Shown here piece by piece: positions 1-9,922 of a stretch of DNA of 64,000 nt. Numbering within the stretch: position 1 is the stretch's first letter; the number at the start of each line of letters is the position of its first letter. The stretch is taken from assembly GCA_964423345.1 (NCBI GenBank), contig CAYREV010000006.1:35276-99275 (forward strand), in the 5' to 3' direction. Source of the DNA: CAYREV01 sp964423345 (GTDB lineage Bacteria > Bacteroidota > Rhodothermia > Balneolales > Balneolaceae). Made by a program: the position numbers and the translations under genes. A model generated the notes under the pieces. That model ran no database searches. It saw only the letters and a list, made by a program, of their open reading frames with translations, and was not told the DNA's origin.

Positions 1-2378
1 ACATAACTCAGGGGGATTTGCGCACCCGAAGGGGTAGGTATCAACACCCGCCTGAGGTCGGTCATGTTATCGCGGACCTCCCGCGCATAGCGCAGGTTGA
101 CCGGGTAGCGTTCCAGTCCCTCTACCGTTTCGGTGATGTTCATGCCGCCGATGGCCGACTGTATCACATCCTGTACGTCGCCTACCGCAAGTCCGTACCG
201 CGCGGCTTCATCCCTCTTGATGTTAAAGTCGAGGTAGTTGCCCCCGGTGGTTTTGTCAGCGAAGGCGGTCAGCGTGCCCGGAAGGTTGCGAACCACCGAG
301 GCCACATCTCCACTGAGATCGGCCAGCTGCTGCAGCTCCGGACCGGTTATTTTTACACCGACGGGCGTTTTGATCCCCGTAGCCAGCATATCGATGCGGG
401 TCTTGATCGGCATCGTCCACGCATTGGTCAGACCGGGTATTTTTATGGCCTGATCCATTTCTTCCTGCAGCTTTTTCATGGTCATCCCTTCGCGCCACTC
501 TTTCTCCGGTTTAAGCTGAATAATGGTTTCAAACATGGAGAGGGGAGCGGGGTCGGTCGACGTTTGCGCGCGTCCGGCTTTGCCGAGAACCGTTTCCACC
601 TCGGGAAAGGTTTTAATGATTTTGTCGGTCTGCTGCAGCAGTTCTTTGGCCTTGGTGATACTCAGTCCCGGGTCGGTCGTCGGCATATAGAGGATGTCTC
701 CCTCGTTGATGGGAGGCATGAATTCCGAGCCGAGCCGTTGCAGGGGGAATATGGAGATCACCAATATAAGGGCCGCAGCGGTGATCGTAGACCATTTGAA
801 CCGCAGGGCAAAATTAATGACCGGCCGGTACACCCAGATCAGAAATCGGTTGACCGGGTTCTTGTGTTCCGGCCTGATCTTACCGCGGATCCAGTAGCCC
901 ATCAGTACCGGGACCAGGGTAACCGAAAGCAGGGCGGCTGCGGCCATGGCATAGGTCTTGGTAAAAGCCAGGGGTGCAAACAGCCGTCCCTCTTGTCCCT
1001 GCAGGGCAAAGATGGGCAGGAAGGAGACGGTGATAATGAGCAGCGAGAAAAAGAGGGCCGGCCCCACCTCCTTGGAAGCATCGATAATAATGCGCCAGTG
1101 TTCTTTTTTGCCCGCGTCCCGTTCCAGGTGCTTGTGGGCGTTTTCCACCATCACGATGGCGGCATCCACCATGGCCCCGATAGCTATGGCGATACCGCTC
1201 AGCGACATGATATTGGCGTTTATACCCTGAAAGTACATCACCACAAAAGCGGCCAGGATACCCAGGGGCAAACTGAGGATGGCCACCATGGAGCTGCGGA
1301 AGTGCAGCAGGAAAATCATGGTGATCAGGGCTACGATCAGAATCTCTTCCAGCAGCTTCTCCACCAAAAAGGATATGGCCCGTTCAATAAGGCTGGATCG
1401 GTCATAGGCCGTTTTGATGGTGACGCCTTCCGGGAGACCGCTTTCGAGTTCTTTTAATTTCTTTTTGACGTTCTGTATGGTTTGAAGGGCATTTTCGCCA
1501 TACCGCATCACCACCACTCCGCCTACGGTTTCTCCTTCACCGTTCCAGTCGAGTACCCCTCTCCGCAGTTCGGGTCCCAAGTGCACATTGGCAACGCTTT
1601 TCAGTTGTATAGGGGTGCCGGAGTCCGCATTATAACCTATGGGGATACCCTCCAGGTCGTCCACCGACTGAAGATAGCCTTTGCCACGTACCATAAATTC
1701 GGTTTCGCCCATCTCCACCAGTCGTCCGCCTACGTCCCTGTTGCTTTCTTTAATAGCCATCTTCACCTTCCTCAGGGGAATGCCGTAGGCCAGCAGCTTG
1801 TCGGGGTCTACATCCACCTGGTACTGTTTCACGAAGCCGCCCATGCCGGCGACTTCCGCCACGCCGTCTACGCTCAGCAACTCGTATTTCAGAAACCAGT
1901 CCTGTATGGAGCGCAACTGCTGCAGATCGTATTGGTCGCCGCCGTCCAGCACGTACTCATAGACCCATCCCACGCCGGTGGCGTCGGGCCCCAGGTTGGG
2001 GGTTACGCCTTTGGGCAGGGTGCTGGCGGCCGTATTCAGGTATTCCAATACCCGGCTGCGGGCCCAGTACATATCGGTGTCATCCTCAAAAATGATATAG
2101 ATGAAAGAGAGTCCGAAGAAAGAATATCCCCGCACCGTTTTTGTTTTGGGGACCGACATCATGGTGGTCGTCAGCGGGTAGGTTACCTGGTCTTCCACCA
2201 CCTGGGGTGCTTGTCCCGGATATTCGGTAAACACGATCACCTGTACGTCACTGAGGTCGGGGATAGCATCCACGGGGGTATCATATAAAACGTAGGTTCC
2301 GCCGGCCAGCAGCATAAGGCTGGCAATGATCACCATCACTCGGTTGTTAACCGACCATTCGATAATTTTCTGTAACAT
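1..2378 (-). CDS. cusA: CusA/CzcA-type heavy-metal RND efflux pump (3' end cut off)
   Basis: This is the inner-membrane, proton-driven pump of a tripartite metal exporter. The frame stays open from an ATG at 2378 to the first base of the window, about 792 codons. Family members run to about 1,040 residues, so roughly 250 C-terminal residues lie outside. The protein starts MLQKIIEWSVNNR, with a first membrane segment and the DAIPDLSDVQV stretch typical of heavy-metal RND pumps. The TM4 proton-relay region reads IGAMVDAAIVMVENAHKHLE, the HAE1/HME-type signature. The adaptor and TolC genes lie upstream on the same strand, 53 bases away, so the three probably form one operon. Substrate is inferred as Cu(I)/Ag(I) from the Met-rich adaptor and the nearby copper ATPase; Zn/Co/Cd cannot be excluded. 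Confidence 0.93.
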   Translation of the reverse strand, partial: MLQKIIEWSVNNRVMVIIASLMLLAGGTYVLYDTPVDAIPDLSDVQVIVFTEYPGQAPQVVEDQVTYPLTTTMMSVPKTKTVRGYSFFGLSFIYIIFEDDTDMYWARSRVLEYLNTAASTLPKGVTPNLGPDATGVGWVYEYVLDGGDQYDLQQLRSIQDWFLKYELLSVDGVAEVAGMGGFVKQYQVDVDPDKLLAYGIPLRKVKMAIKESNRDVGGRLVEMGETEFMVRGKGYLQSVDDLEGIPIGYNADSGTPIQLKSVANVHLGPELRRGVLDWNGEGETVGGVVVMRYGENALQTIQNVKKKLKELESGLPEGVTIKTAYDRSSLIERAISFLVEKLLEEILIVALITMIFLLHFRSSMVAILSLPLGILAAFVVMYFQGINANIMSLSGIAIAIGAMVDAAIVMVENAHKHLERDAGKKEHWRIIIDASKEVGPALFFSLLIITVSFLPIFALQGQEGRLFAPLAFTKTYAMAAAALLSVTLVPVLMGYWIRGKIRPEHKNPVNRFLIWVYRPVINFALRFKWSTITAAALILVISIFPLQRLGSEFMPPINEGDILYMPTTDPGLSITKAKELLQQTDKIIKTFPEVETVLGKAGRAQTSTDPAPLSMFETIIQLKPEKEWREGMTMKKLQEEMDQAIKIPGLTNAWTMPIKTRIDMLATGIKTPVGVKITGPELQQLADLSGDVASVVRNLPGTLTAFADKTTGGNYLDFNIKRDEAARYGLAVGDVQDVIQSAIGGMNITETVEGLERYPVNLRYAREVRDNMTDLRRVLIPTPSGAQIPLSY

Positions 2379-2431
2379 CTGTTATGACTCCAAAAGGTTT
2401 TAAATACTTGATAATGATTTGTTCGAACCGA

Positions 2432-3850
2432 TCAATGATCGTGCACCTGTTCCATGTTACGGTGGGCGGCGGTGTCGGCGGGTCCGCTATCCGGTTTCAT
2501 CTCCATGCTTTCCATATCCATATCGGCGGTGTCGGCCGGCTGTTTTTGGCGTAACATCTTCTGTATGGCTTCCTGAAGCCTGCTTTCGCTGTCAATGAGG
2601 AACTGGGCGGAAGTAACCACCTTTTCTCCGGGTTCCAGGCCTGACAGTACCTGCAGCTCGTCGTTCCGGGGTCCGCCTTCCACACCCAGGGTGACTTCCC
2701 GGGGCTCAAACTGTCCCCCGCCTAAGGCTACAAATACCATGTTGCGTTCACCGGTGCGAATGACCGCTTCGGAGGGGATGACAACCGCGTCGGATATCGG
2801 GCGACTTTCGATCCGCACGTTGGCATACATGCCCGGCTTGAGCTCTTCCCGCGGATTGGGAAACTCCAGGCGCACCTGTACGGTACGTGTTTTTTCGTCG
2901 ACCTCGGGATAGACATAAGCTACCCGGCCCTTATACACTTTTCCGGGCTGGTATGAGAGCTCCATTTCGGCCGGCTGGCCTTCCCGGATCCAGGGCACTT
3001 CGTAGTCATAGATGCTGGTTTGTACCCACACGGTCGAGAGATCGGCAATCTGATACACGTTGTTGCCGGCTTTGATGTGTTCGCCTTCAGTAGCACTCTT
3101 CATAACCACGACTCCCGATGAGGGGGCCCGCATCGTCAGCGTTTTCTGAACTTCAGCCGTTTGCCGGAGGCGTTCAATTTCAGCTTCCGGTATATCCCAG
3201 TAGTCGAGACGCTTGCGGGCGGCCTGAAGCAGGCTGTTGCTTCCGCTTCGAACGGTCTCATAGCCGGTACCGTTAATTTTATCCAGCGTATTCAGCGCCA
3301 GCAGGTATTCCCGCTGAGTGGTTACCAGCTGGGGGGAGTAGATGCTGTAGAGGGGCTGTCCCTCTTTCACCTTCTGCCCGGTGTAATTGACATGGAGCTT
3401 CTCGATCCATCCGGAAATCTTGGAGTTTATGTGATAGAGTTTTTGCTCGTCGTAGTGCACCTTGCCCACGGTTCTCACGGTAGTGGATAGGTCTTTACGC
3501 TGGACGGTTGCCATGCGAATGTTCATGTTTTGTACCGTCACGGGGTTGATCCGCACCTGTCCCCCCTCATCCCGGGCTTCGTCGGCATAGACCGGAACGA
3601 GATCCATGCCCATCTTGGACTTGCCCGGCTTGTCGTAGATTTCGGTCGGATCCATGGGGGCTTTCCAGTACAGCACCTCGCGGTCGCCCTTTTTGCGGTT
3701 TTGTGTTTCCGTGCTTTTTTCAGCCTGGGAAGCAGAGGTGCCGTCGTGCTGCATGGAACCGGCATCGCCGGATTGAAGTCCGAACCAGTAGCCGCCTGCC
3801 GCGACCAGTATAAGGGCGGATATAAAAAGTATAAGATGTTTGGTATTCAT
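2432..3850 (-). CDS. cusB: RND efflux periplasmic adaptor (CusB-like) with heavy-metal-binding domain
   Basis: A membrane-fusion protein that links the RND pump to the outer-membrane channel and can hand over metal. Residues 1-24 form an N-terminal membrane anchor. At about residues 60-90 there is a YWKAPMDP ... KPGKSKMGMDLVPVY segment, the small heavy-metal-binding domain often placed before the HlyD-type core. The barrel-sandwich/lipoyl and beta-barrel parts follow, including the WVQTSIYDYEVPWI region. The C-terminal tail is unusually rich in Met and His (MDMESMEMKP, then HRNMEQVHDH), which fits Cu(I)/Ag(I) binding. It stops 53 bases before the pump gene and starts 21 bases after the TolC gene, so it is the middle gene of the operon. 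At 472 aa it is normal for CusB proteins of this type. Confidence 0.93.
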   Translation of the reverse strand: MNTKHLILFISALILVAAGGYWFGLQSGDAGSMQHDGTSASQAEKSTETQNRKKGDREVLYWKAPMDPTEIYDKPGKSKMGMDLVPVYADEARDEGGQVRINPVTVQNMNIRMATVQRKDLSTTVRTVGKVHYDEQKLYHINSKISGWIEKLHVNYTGQKVKEGQPLYSIYSPQLVTTQREYLLALNTLDKINGTGYETVRSGSNSLLQAARKRLDYWDIPEAEIERLRQTAEVQKTLTMRAPSSGVVVMKSATEGEHIKAGNNVYQIADLSTVWVQTSIYDYEVPWIREGQPAEMELSYQPGKVYKGRVAYVYPEVDEKTRTVQVRLEFPNPREELKPGMYANVRIESRPISDAVVIPSEAVIRTGERNMVFVALGGGQFEPREVTLGVEGGPRNDELQVLSGLEPGEKVVTSAQFLIDSESRLQEAIQKMLRQKQPADTADMDMESMEMKPDSGPADTAAHRNMEQVHDH

Positions 3851-3871
3851 CGGTCTCAGTATTTTGATAGG

Positions 3872-5197
3872 TTAATTGCTTAATTCAATTCCATGCGGGG
3901 CCGCATTGTATTTGCCATAGAGATACTCAAGGTTGGCAACCGCAATATTCCGTTCGACCAGGGCCGTATTCAGGTCCATTTCATAATCCAGTATCTGTGC
4001 TTGCAGTTTGATCAGCTCTTCAAAATTTCCCAGTTCCGTGGAGTAGGCCTCAATGGCAATATCCAGGGCCTGCCGGGTCTTGGGGATGAGCCGGTCTTCA
4101 TAGAGGTCGATGCGGTACCGGGCATCCCGGTACTGCTGCAGGTGTTTTTCCGCTTCGGAATAGAGCCTGTTTTCAGCCTCTGCTATCCGGGTCTCGGTCG
4201 ACCGTACAGTCATCTGTGCTTCCCGCTGTTGGGCCTGGTAGCGGTTTCGGTACAGGGGCACTTTCAGGGAAAGCTTGGCCGTCAGGGCGGTCCGGTCTCC
4301 CGGCATCATGGCCATGTACATGAAGTTGGGGAGCATGGCTTCAACGCCCACGCCAAAAGAGGGGAGACCGCTTATCCGGGCTCCCTCCCGCGCAAACTCG
4401 GCGGCCTTTCTGTTATAGTCGAGGCCGGAAAGGTGGGGGTTTTGGGATTGTATGGCAGCCAGAATTTCATCTTGAGATAATTCCAGGGTATGGGATTCCA
4501 TGGGGGCGGGCATGTCGATTTCGGCCCCGGGCTCCCTGTTCAGCAGCGTATTGAATTCGATCTGCTGGGGACCCAGTTTATCCTCCATCCGTTCAATGCG
4601 GCTAAGCATTTTTTCCTTCTCAATCTGCAGGCGGATGATGTCAACCTGGCTGGCCTTGCCCGTTTCATACATAATCTCTGCCGTGGATTCCAGCATGTTC
4701 AGCAGCTCCAGGTTTTCCCTGAAAACCCCGATGTGATGGGTGATTTGGTACATGCGGAACCACACCTCCTTGATGTCCCTGAAAAGCCTGTTCCGGGTGT
4801 TGATAACCTCCTGCAGCTGTGCCCGGGCCAGGTTTTGCACTCTTTTTTCTGCGGTATTCAGGGTCCCGAACCAGGGAAAGCGCTGGGTGGCCGAAAAGGT
4901 CATACGGCTAATCGGGCTGGAATAATTTCTGGGATTGGCGAAATACATAACCATCAGTTCCGGGTCGGGCAGGGTGCCGACCTGGGGAGACTTCTCCAGT
5001 ATGGACTGGTATTCATATACCTGGGCTTTAAGGCCGGGATTATTCTGTGCCGCTTCCTGCAGGTAGTGGTCGAGTCGGGTGGTGGTGCTGTCCGGCTGGG
5101 CTTGCAGAGAGGTAACGGAAAACAGCAGTGCCATTACCATCCATACCCATTTGCTCTGCCCGACAGATCGGATAATGTTGTAGGATAAATGCTTCAT
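3872..5197 (-). CDS. TolC-family outer membrane efflux protein (CusC-like)
   Basis: Outer-membrane channel of the tripartite exporter. I start it at the ATG at 5197 (441 aa), because that gives a clean signal peptide (WVWMVMALLFSVTSLQAQ, cleavage near residue 34). The frame is open further upstream, but those residues do not look like a leader. The rest is the usual TolC pattern of long amphipathic helices, with LNREPG-type and RNRYQAQQREAQ stretches in the helical repeats. It is the first gene of the three-gene minus-strand set (channel, adaptor, pump). The order with the channel first is common for Bacteroidota-type Cus loci. Confidence 0.9.
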   Translation of the reverse strand: MKHLSYNIIRSVGQSKWVWMVMALLFSVTSLQAQPDSTTTRLDHYLQEAAQNNPGLKAQVYEYQSILEKSPQVGTLPDPELMVMYFANPRNYSSPISRMTFSATQRFPWFGTLNTAEKRVQNLARAQLQEVINTRNRLFRDIKEVWFRMYQITHHIGVFRENLELLNMLESTAEIMYETGKASQVDIIRLQIEKEKMLSRIERMEDKLGPQQIEFNTLLNREPGAEIDMPAPMESHTLELSQDEILAAIQSQNPHLSGLDYNRKAAEFAREGARISGLPSFGVGVEAMLPNFMYMAMMPGDRTALTAKLSLKVPLYRNRYQAQQREAQMTVRSTETRIAEAENRLYSEAEKHLQQYRDARYRIDLYEDRLIPKTRQALDIAIEAYSTELGNFEELIKLQAQILDYEMDLNTALVERNIAVANLEYLYGKYNAAPHGIELSN

Positions 5198-5383
5198 AAT
5201 GAATGCCGCAGGTATTAAAAAATTTGGAATAGTTGGGTTGAAAAATGTGAGTTGCCGCCTTCGGGATCCCAACATGAGAGGGTCCAGTGTTTGATTTAAA
5301 AGCTAAGGCGCTTGCCGCAGGGGTGCGTTGTATAATTTCCGTTAATTGTTACAGGATTATACAGGGCACTTGCAGGGGAAGGG

Positions 5384-5806
5384 CTAATTCAGAAAGGTGC
5401 TGTTCAACAGAAAGAGCGGTGGGGAGGTGGGGCGTATATCAATGGTTTTCGTTTCAACAGGGATTTCGCAAGCATCGGTCAGGCCACCCGGTATGGCAGG
5501 GGGAAGGAATGATGCTTTGGAAATTTTGGTATGGGTAGGGGCCACGGCTTCGACCTCTTCCCTTTCCTGCGGGAGCTTGTGAAAGCAGACGTCCTGGCCG
5601 CTGCAGGGAGCCCCTGGCGTGCCGATGCTCATATGATCCTTATGCTGCATGTGGGAGCGGGAGGAAGCGTGGTTATGCATCTCAGCCATATTCATCTGGC
5701 AGAGCAGGCCGGCCGCAGAGATGACTCCGGGCAGGGCAATACTGCTGACAAACAGGATCAGCACAAGGGCTGAAAAGGTGCGGTATATGTTTGAACGAAT
5801 TTCCAT
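5384..5806 (-). CDS. Small exported Cys/His/Met-rich protein in the metal-efflux locus
   Basis: I do not recognise a named family. The 140-aa product starts at an ATG at 5806; a TTG four codons upstream is possible. It has a hydrophobic N-terminal segment (about residues 9-35, ALVLILFVSSIALPGVISAA) that may be a signal peptide or anchor. A short stretch crowded with metal ligands follows: LCQMNMAEMHNH, SHMQHKDHM, then PCSGQDVCFH. The C-terminal half is hydrophilic with a hydrophobic end (PPLFLLNSTF). It lies upstream of and on the same strand as the TolC-CusBA genes and is divergent from the HMA-AraC regulator. A periplasmic or membrane-tethered metal-binding accessory role is inferred from composition and context. 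Confidence 0.62.
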   Translation of the reverse strand: MEIRSNIYRTFSALVLILFVSSIALPGVISAAGLLCQMNMAEMHNHASSRSHMQHKDHMSIGTPGAPCSGQDVCFHKLPQEREEVEAVAPTHTKISKASFLPPAIPGGLTDACEIPVETKTIDIRPTSPPLFLLNSTFLN

Positions 5807-5877
5807 AGATGGTTTCAAAATGTTGTTAAAGCTACGAAAAATTACTTCATTGGAAAAAGAAAATAATCAGAGAAATT

Positions 5878-6462
5878 ATGGCTGATCCCAGGGAATATGA
5901 GCTTCATATAAAAAACATGGTGTGCCCCCGGTGTATCATGGTGGTGAGGGAAACGCTGGAAGAGCTGGGTTTTAACGTATTTGAAGTTGAGCTGGGCAGG
6001 GCCGTGGTTGAAGAAGGCCCCACCGTGACGGATGAAAAAGTCGATGAGGAACTGAAACAGTACGGCTTTGAGCTGATTCGGGAGAAGAACCAGCAGCTGG
6101 TCGAAGATATTAAAACACACCTGATTCGGTACGTGCAGGAACTGGAGCAGAGTGAGGACGCCCCCAAGGTATCCGAGTATCTTTCCGGCAGGCTGCACCA
6201 GAATTACTCTTCACTCAGTTCGGCTTTTTCGGGAAACGAGGATGTTACCATAGAGAAGTACCTGATTCACCTGAAAATCGAAAGGGTGAAAGAGCTGCTG
6301 TCCTACGGCAGCATGACGTTGAGTGAGATCGCCTATAAGCTGAATTACAGCAGTGTATCCCACCTTTCCAACCAGTTTAAGAAGGTCACGGGGATGTCGG
6401 TAACCGATTATAAAAAGGCAAGGGACTCCTTTCGTAAACCGCTGGACGGCATTGAGGATTAG
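5878..6462 (+). CDS. AraC-type transcriptional regulator with N-terminal heavy-metal-associated (HMA-like) domain
   Basis: A 194-aa DNA-binding protein that probably senses metal directly. Residues 1-68 have the size and order of an HMA domain, with the metal motif MVCPRC at about residues 14-19 in place of the common GMxCxxC, followed by an ELGFNV...ELGRAVV beta-alpha pattern. Residues about 85-194 are an AraC-type double helix-turn-helix, including LSEIAYKLNYSSVSHLSNQF and KKVTGMSVTDYKK, which match the second recognition helix and the family signature. It is divergent from the small metal-binding protein and the efflux operon, 71 bases away, and 950 bases upstream of copA. It is the natural candidate regulator of both. 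The fusion recurs, to my knowledge, in Bacteroidota relatives, but its regulon is inferred here. Confidence 0.85.
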   Translation: MADPREYELHIKNMVCPRCIMVVRETLEELGFNVFEVELGRAVVEEGPTVTDEKVDEELKQYGFELIREKNQQLVEDIKTHLIRYVQELEQSEDAPKVSEYLSGRLHQNYSSLSSAFSGNEDVTIEKYLIHLKIERVKELLSYGSMTLSEIAYKLNYSSVSHLSNQFKKVTGMSVTDYKKARDSFRKPLDGIED

Positions 6463-6498
6463 TTTTTTATTTCGACCGGCAGATTTTGACGAGCTTTT

Positions 6499-6720
6499 TC
6501 AGCTATTCTCCTCCACATATTGAAAGACCTCTTCGAGGGGGCGGTCAAATACTTTTGCGATGCGGAAAGCCAGTTCCAGGGAAGGGGAATACTTGGCGGC
6601 TTCGATGGCATGGATGGTCTGCCGGGTCACTTCCACCCGTTCGGCCAGCTGCTGCTGGGTCATTTCTCCCGCATGGAAACGAAGGACCCGTATGTTGTTG
6701 ACGACTTTATGCTCTTTCAT
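6499..6720 (-). CDS. Small XRE-family HTH regulator (YgzD-like)
   Basis: A 73-aa single-domain repressor-type protein. The whole chain is a Cro/CI-type helix-turn-helix: MTQQQLAERVEVTRQTIHAIE covers helices 2 and 3, followed by KYSPSLELAFRIAKVFDRPLEEVF. Proteins of this size are commonly paired with a small integral membrane protein. Here such a protein is encoded directly upstream: its stop ends at 6722 and this start is at 6720, a gap of one base. The pair is therefore translated from one transcript. No ligand is suggested by the sequence. Confidence 0.85.
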   Translation of the reverse strand: MKEHKVVNNIRVLRFHAGEMTQQQLAERVEVTRQTIHAIEAAKYSPSLELAFRIAKVFDRPLEEVFQYVEENS

Positions 6721-6721
6721 C

Positions 6722-7168
6722 TTAAATGGTCTTCCGGTAATGATAGATTTGGGTGACTCTCTTTATAATATTTGAAGAAAACAGTACCAGGAAGAGCGAG
6801 TGAAAAGCGGTGTTTGTATCTTCCGTTACCGGACTTAAGGAGAGCAGGCCTGTAAACAGATTATTAAGCAATATGTCGACCAGGATGAATGCTATGGCGA
6901 AACTGAGAAAGCCGTAGGCATGTTGCAGCCCCTTTGCCTCAATCATAAAATCGCGTTCATCCTTGTCCACTTCTTTTTTCTTTTCATTGACCTCGAGAAT
7001 GATTTCAACTACCAGGGCGATCCAGAACACGTTAAAGAAAACTTTAGTCAGTGTTCCGGAATAGTCGGGCAGGGTGTCCGGCCACCCGAATACGATCAGC
7101 AGGTAAAAAAAGACGATGGATAGGGAGGTGCTGAGGGAGCACCAGGAAAGAATTTCCTGTTTTGACAT
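6722..7168 (-). CDS. Four-helix membrane protein paired with an HTH regulator
   Basis: Unknown function, 148 aa from the ATG at 7168. An upstream TTG at 7201 would add 11 residues and looks less likely. Four hydrophobic segments are visible: LSIVFFYLLIVFGW, VFFNVFWIALVVEIILEV, a segment around FLSFAIAFILVDILLNNLF, and FHSLFLVLFSSNII. A charged cytosolic linker (NEKKKEVDKDERDFMIEAKG) sits between the second and third. That arrangement, together with the downstream YgzD-like regulator, resembles DUF2178-type membrane protein/HTH pairs. The family link is a judgement from topology and context. Confidence 0.7.
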   Translation of the reverse strand: MSKQEILSWCSLSTSLSIVFFYLLIVFGWPDTLPDYSGTLTKVFFNVFWIALVVEIILEVNEKKKEVDKDERDFMIEAKGLQHAYGFLSFAIAFILVDILLNNLFTGLLSLSPVTEDTNTAFHSLFLVLFSSNIIKRVTQIYHYRKTI

Positions 7169-7415
7169 GATTTCAGGCTTTGAATGAATGGTTATGTACA
7201 ATAAGCTATACGAAAAGTATAAAAATAGTTACAATAGGTAAAAAATAGTTTACAAATCGGGGAGTTTTGCGGCTGATAGGCACTTCCCCAACCTTTCGCC
7301 TGCAAAATTCTGTAACAAAGGTCAACAATTTTGTAAGGTAAGCGGCCCGGGGCGTTGTTAATTTAGCAAGCAGTAGAATCAACCGGACCCATTAAACTAT
7401 CGGAGCTACCCTATT

Positions 7416-9908
7416 ATGGCACAAAATGAAATGAAAAAGGAAACGCTGACCATCGAAGGCATGCATTGCGCCAGCTGTGTTTCGGCGGTTGAAAAATCGT
7501 TGAGCAGCGTGGAAGGCGTCCGCGAGGCCTCGGTAAACCTGGCTTCCGAATCGGCTTCGGTTACCTTTGACCCGAATAAGGTGAACGGCAGGGATTTGGA
7601 GAAGGCGGTGGAAGAAGCCGGTTACCGGGTGGCCGATGAGGAGCAGGTCCGCACCCTCAGGATAGAGGGCATGCACTGTGCCAGCTGCACGAATACGGTA
7701 GGGCAGTCGCTGGAAAGGCTGGAGGGCGTCCGCGAGGTCACCGTGAACCTGAGCTCCGAAACCGCCCGGGTTTCCTATACGGGCAAGCTGACAACGGACG
7801 ATTTTGAACAGGCCGTCGAAGAGGCCGGCTACAAGCTGTTGCGGGAGGAGTCCGATTCCGGACACACCAAGGGGGAGCTCCACAAAGAGCGGCAGGAAAA
7901 GAAATTGGACAAGGCCTATGCGCGCATGTGGTGGTCGTGGGCTCTTACCATTCCCATCATCCTGTGGATGATACCCGAAATGTTCTGGGGAGACACTATC
8001 CTGGGCGACCTCTTTTTTGAGATCGGGATGCTCACACTCTCCACGGGGGTTATCTTTGGTCCGGGACTGCAAACCCTGAGAAGCGCCTGGAAGTCGGCCG
8101 GAAACCTGGCTCCCAATATGGACGTGCTCATTGCCATGGGTACCCTGGCCGCGCTTTCCACGGGAGGGGTGGCATTGCTGCACCAGTTCGGGATGGCGCC
8201 GGATTTCCACAGTTTCACCGGTATAGCCGGGATGATTATGGCCTTTCACCTGACGGGGCGGTATATCGAAACCAAGGCCAAGGGACGCGCCTCGGAGGCG
8301 ATCCAAAAACTGATGACCCTCGAGGCCAAGGAGGCGACGGTAGTGCGCGAGGGGAAAGAGGTTAAGATTCCCATACAGGACCTGCAGCCGGGTGATATTA
8401 TGGTTGTGCGCCCGGGAGAAAAGATCCCCACCGACGGGGAGGTCGTGGAAGGGCAGAGCAGCGTAGACGAGTCGATGGCTACCGGCGAATCCATGCCGGT
8501 GGAAAAGGGCGAGGGTGACGAAGTGATCGGAGCCACCCTGAACAAGAACGGGATGCTTAAGGTGAAGGCGACCAAAGTGGGCAAGGACACTTTCCTGAGC
8601 CAGGTCATAAAGATGGTGGAGGAGGCACAGGGGAGCAAGGTGCCGATACAGGAGTTTGCCGACCGAGTCACCGCGGTTTTTGTACCGGTGGTTTTAGTTG
8701 TAGCGTTTTTAACCCTACTGCTGTGGCTGGTTTTTCCGGGCTTCTTCGGGAGTATCGCAGCCTGGGGCAGTACCTTTATCCCGTGGATTAATCCCCAGAT
8801 GGGAGAGGTGGCCCTGGCTTTTTACGCCGCCATAGCCGTATTGGTTATTGCCTGTCCGTGTGCACTGGGACTGGCCACGCCTACCGCACTGATGGTGAGT
8901 TCCGGCATGGGGGCCGAGAACGGCATCCTCATCCGAAAAGGCGAAGCTATTCAGATGATGAAAGATGTGGATACCATCGTCATGGACAAAACGGGTACCA
9001 TCACCAAGGGGAAACCCGAGGTCACGGATGTGGTAACCCTGAACAGCATGACGGAAGAGGAGATGATGGTCCTGGCGGCCTCGGCGGAAAGCGGCTCCGA
9101 ACACCCGCTGGGAGAGGCTATTGTCGAATATGTCAAAAGGCAAAACGGGGAACTTCGCTCGGCAGCGGATTTTGAAGCCGTCACGGGCAAAGGGGTTCGG
9201 GCACGAATTGATGATATGGAGATCCTGTTGGGAACCCGCAGGCTACTGAGGGAGTCGGAGGTGAGCATTGACGAAGCCACCGAGGAGACTGTGAGAGGAC
9301 TGGAGCAGCAGGCCAAGACTGCGATGCTGATGGCAGTAGAAGGGCGAATGGCAGGTATTATAGCGGTTTCGGATCCGATTAAGGAGGACAGTAAACAGGC
9401 TATTGCGACGCTGAAAAACTTTGGCTTGCAGCCGATCATGATAACCGGCGACAATGAACAGACCGCCAGGGCGGTAGCGTCCGAAGTGGGCATTGAGCAG
9501 GTTATTGCAGGCGTATTGCCCGATCAGAAATCGGATGAAATTAAAAGTCTGCAACAGCAGGGAAAAGTGGTGGCGATGGTCGGTGACGGCATCAACGATG
9601 CACCCGCTCTGACACAGGCACAGGTGGGTATCGCCATAGGCACGGGGACCGACGTGGCCATTGAGTCGGGCGACATCGTGCTGGTGAAAGGGGATTTAAG
9701 TGCGGTGGTTCGTTCGGTAAAACTGAGCCGTGCCACCTTCACCAAAATTCGCCAGAATCTTTTCTGGGCCTTCTTCTACAATGTAGTCATGATCCCGCTC
9801 GCAATTATCGGCATGCTGCATCCGCTGCTGGCCGAGGCGGCCATGGCTTTCAGTTCAGTAAATGTCATTGCCAATTCCCGGCGTCTGCGAAAGAAGAATA
9901 TACGTTAA
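7416..9908 (+). CDS. copA: Copper-translocating P1B-type ATPase with two HMA domains
   Basis: An ATP-driven exporter of Cu(I) (possibly Ag(I)) across the inner membrane, 830 aa. Two N-terminal HMA domains each carry GMHCASC, at residues 15-21 and 85-91. The membrane core contains the CPC metal site at C480-P481-C482, the phosphorylated aspartate in DKTGTIT at D524, a TGES-type actuator loop (DESMATGES), the HP dipeptide in SEHPLGEA, and [10 protein letters not shown] in the hinge. The end, [14 protein letters not shown], is typical of CopA. It sits alone on the plus strand after the regulators. The 214-base upstream region contains ACAAA and TTTGT arms around 7316-7335 that may be a regulatory site, but no convincing promoter. 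Confidence 0.97.
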   Translation: MAQNEMKKETLTIEGMHCASCVSAVEKSLSSVEGVREASVNLASESASVTFDPNKVNGRDLEKAVEEAGYRVADEEQVRTLRIEGMHCASCTNTVGQSLERLEGVREVTVNLSSETARVSYTGKLTTDDFEQAVEEAGYKLLREESDSGHTKGELHKERQEKKLDKAYARMWWSWALTIPIILWMIPEMFWGDTILGDLFFEIGMLTLSTGVIFGPGLQTLRSAWKSAGNLAPNMDVLIAMGTLAALSTGGVALLHQFGMAPDFHSFTGIAGMIMAFHLTGRYIETKAKGRASEAIQKLMTLEAKEATVVREGKEVKIPIQDLQPGDIMVVRPGEKIPTDGEVVEGQSSVDESMATGESMPVEKGEGDEVIGATLNKNGMLKVKATKVGKDTFLSQVIKMVEEAQGSKVPIQEFADRVTAVFVPVVLVVAFLTLLLWLVFPGFFGSIAAWGSTFIPWINPQMGEVALAFYAAIAVLVIACPCALGLATPTALMVSSGMGAENGILIRKGEAIQMMKDVDTIVMDKTGTITKGKPEVTDVVTLNSMTEEEMMVLAASAESGSEHPLGEAIVEYVKRQNGELRSAADFEAVTGKGVRARIDDMEILLGTRRLLRESEVSIDEATEETVRGLEQQAKTAMLMAVEGRMAGIIAVSDPIKEDSKQAIATLKNFGLQPIMITGDNEQTARAVASEVGIEQVIAGVLPDQKSDEIKSLQQQGKVVAMVGDGINDAPALTQAQVGIAIGTGTDVAIESGDIVLVKGDLSAVVRSVKLSRATFTKIRQNLFWAFFYNVVMIPLAIIGMLHPLLAEAAMAFSSVNVIANSRRLRKKNIR

Positions 9909-9922
9909 TCGGGCTTGCCCGT

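Noticed and set aside
18..1457. Long plus-strand open frame at the window start
   Set aside because: It lies opposite the RND pump gene, whose minus-strand translation matches the family throughout. The plus frame is a shadow of high-GC codon bias.
7202..7415. Riboswitch or clear promoter upstream of copA
   Set aside because: The region holds short inverted repeats and AT-rich tracts, but no aptamer-like fold and no well-spaced promoter could be supported.
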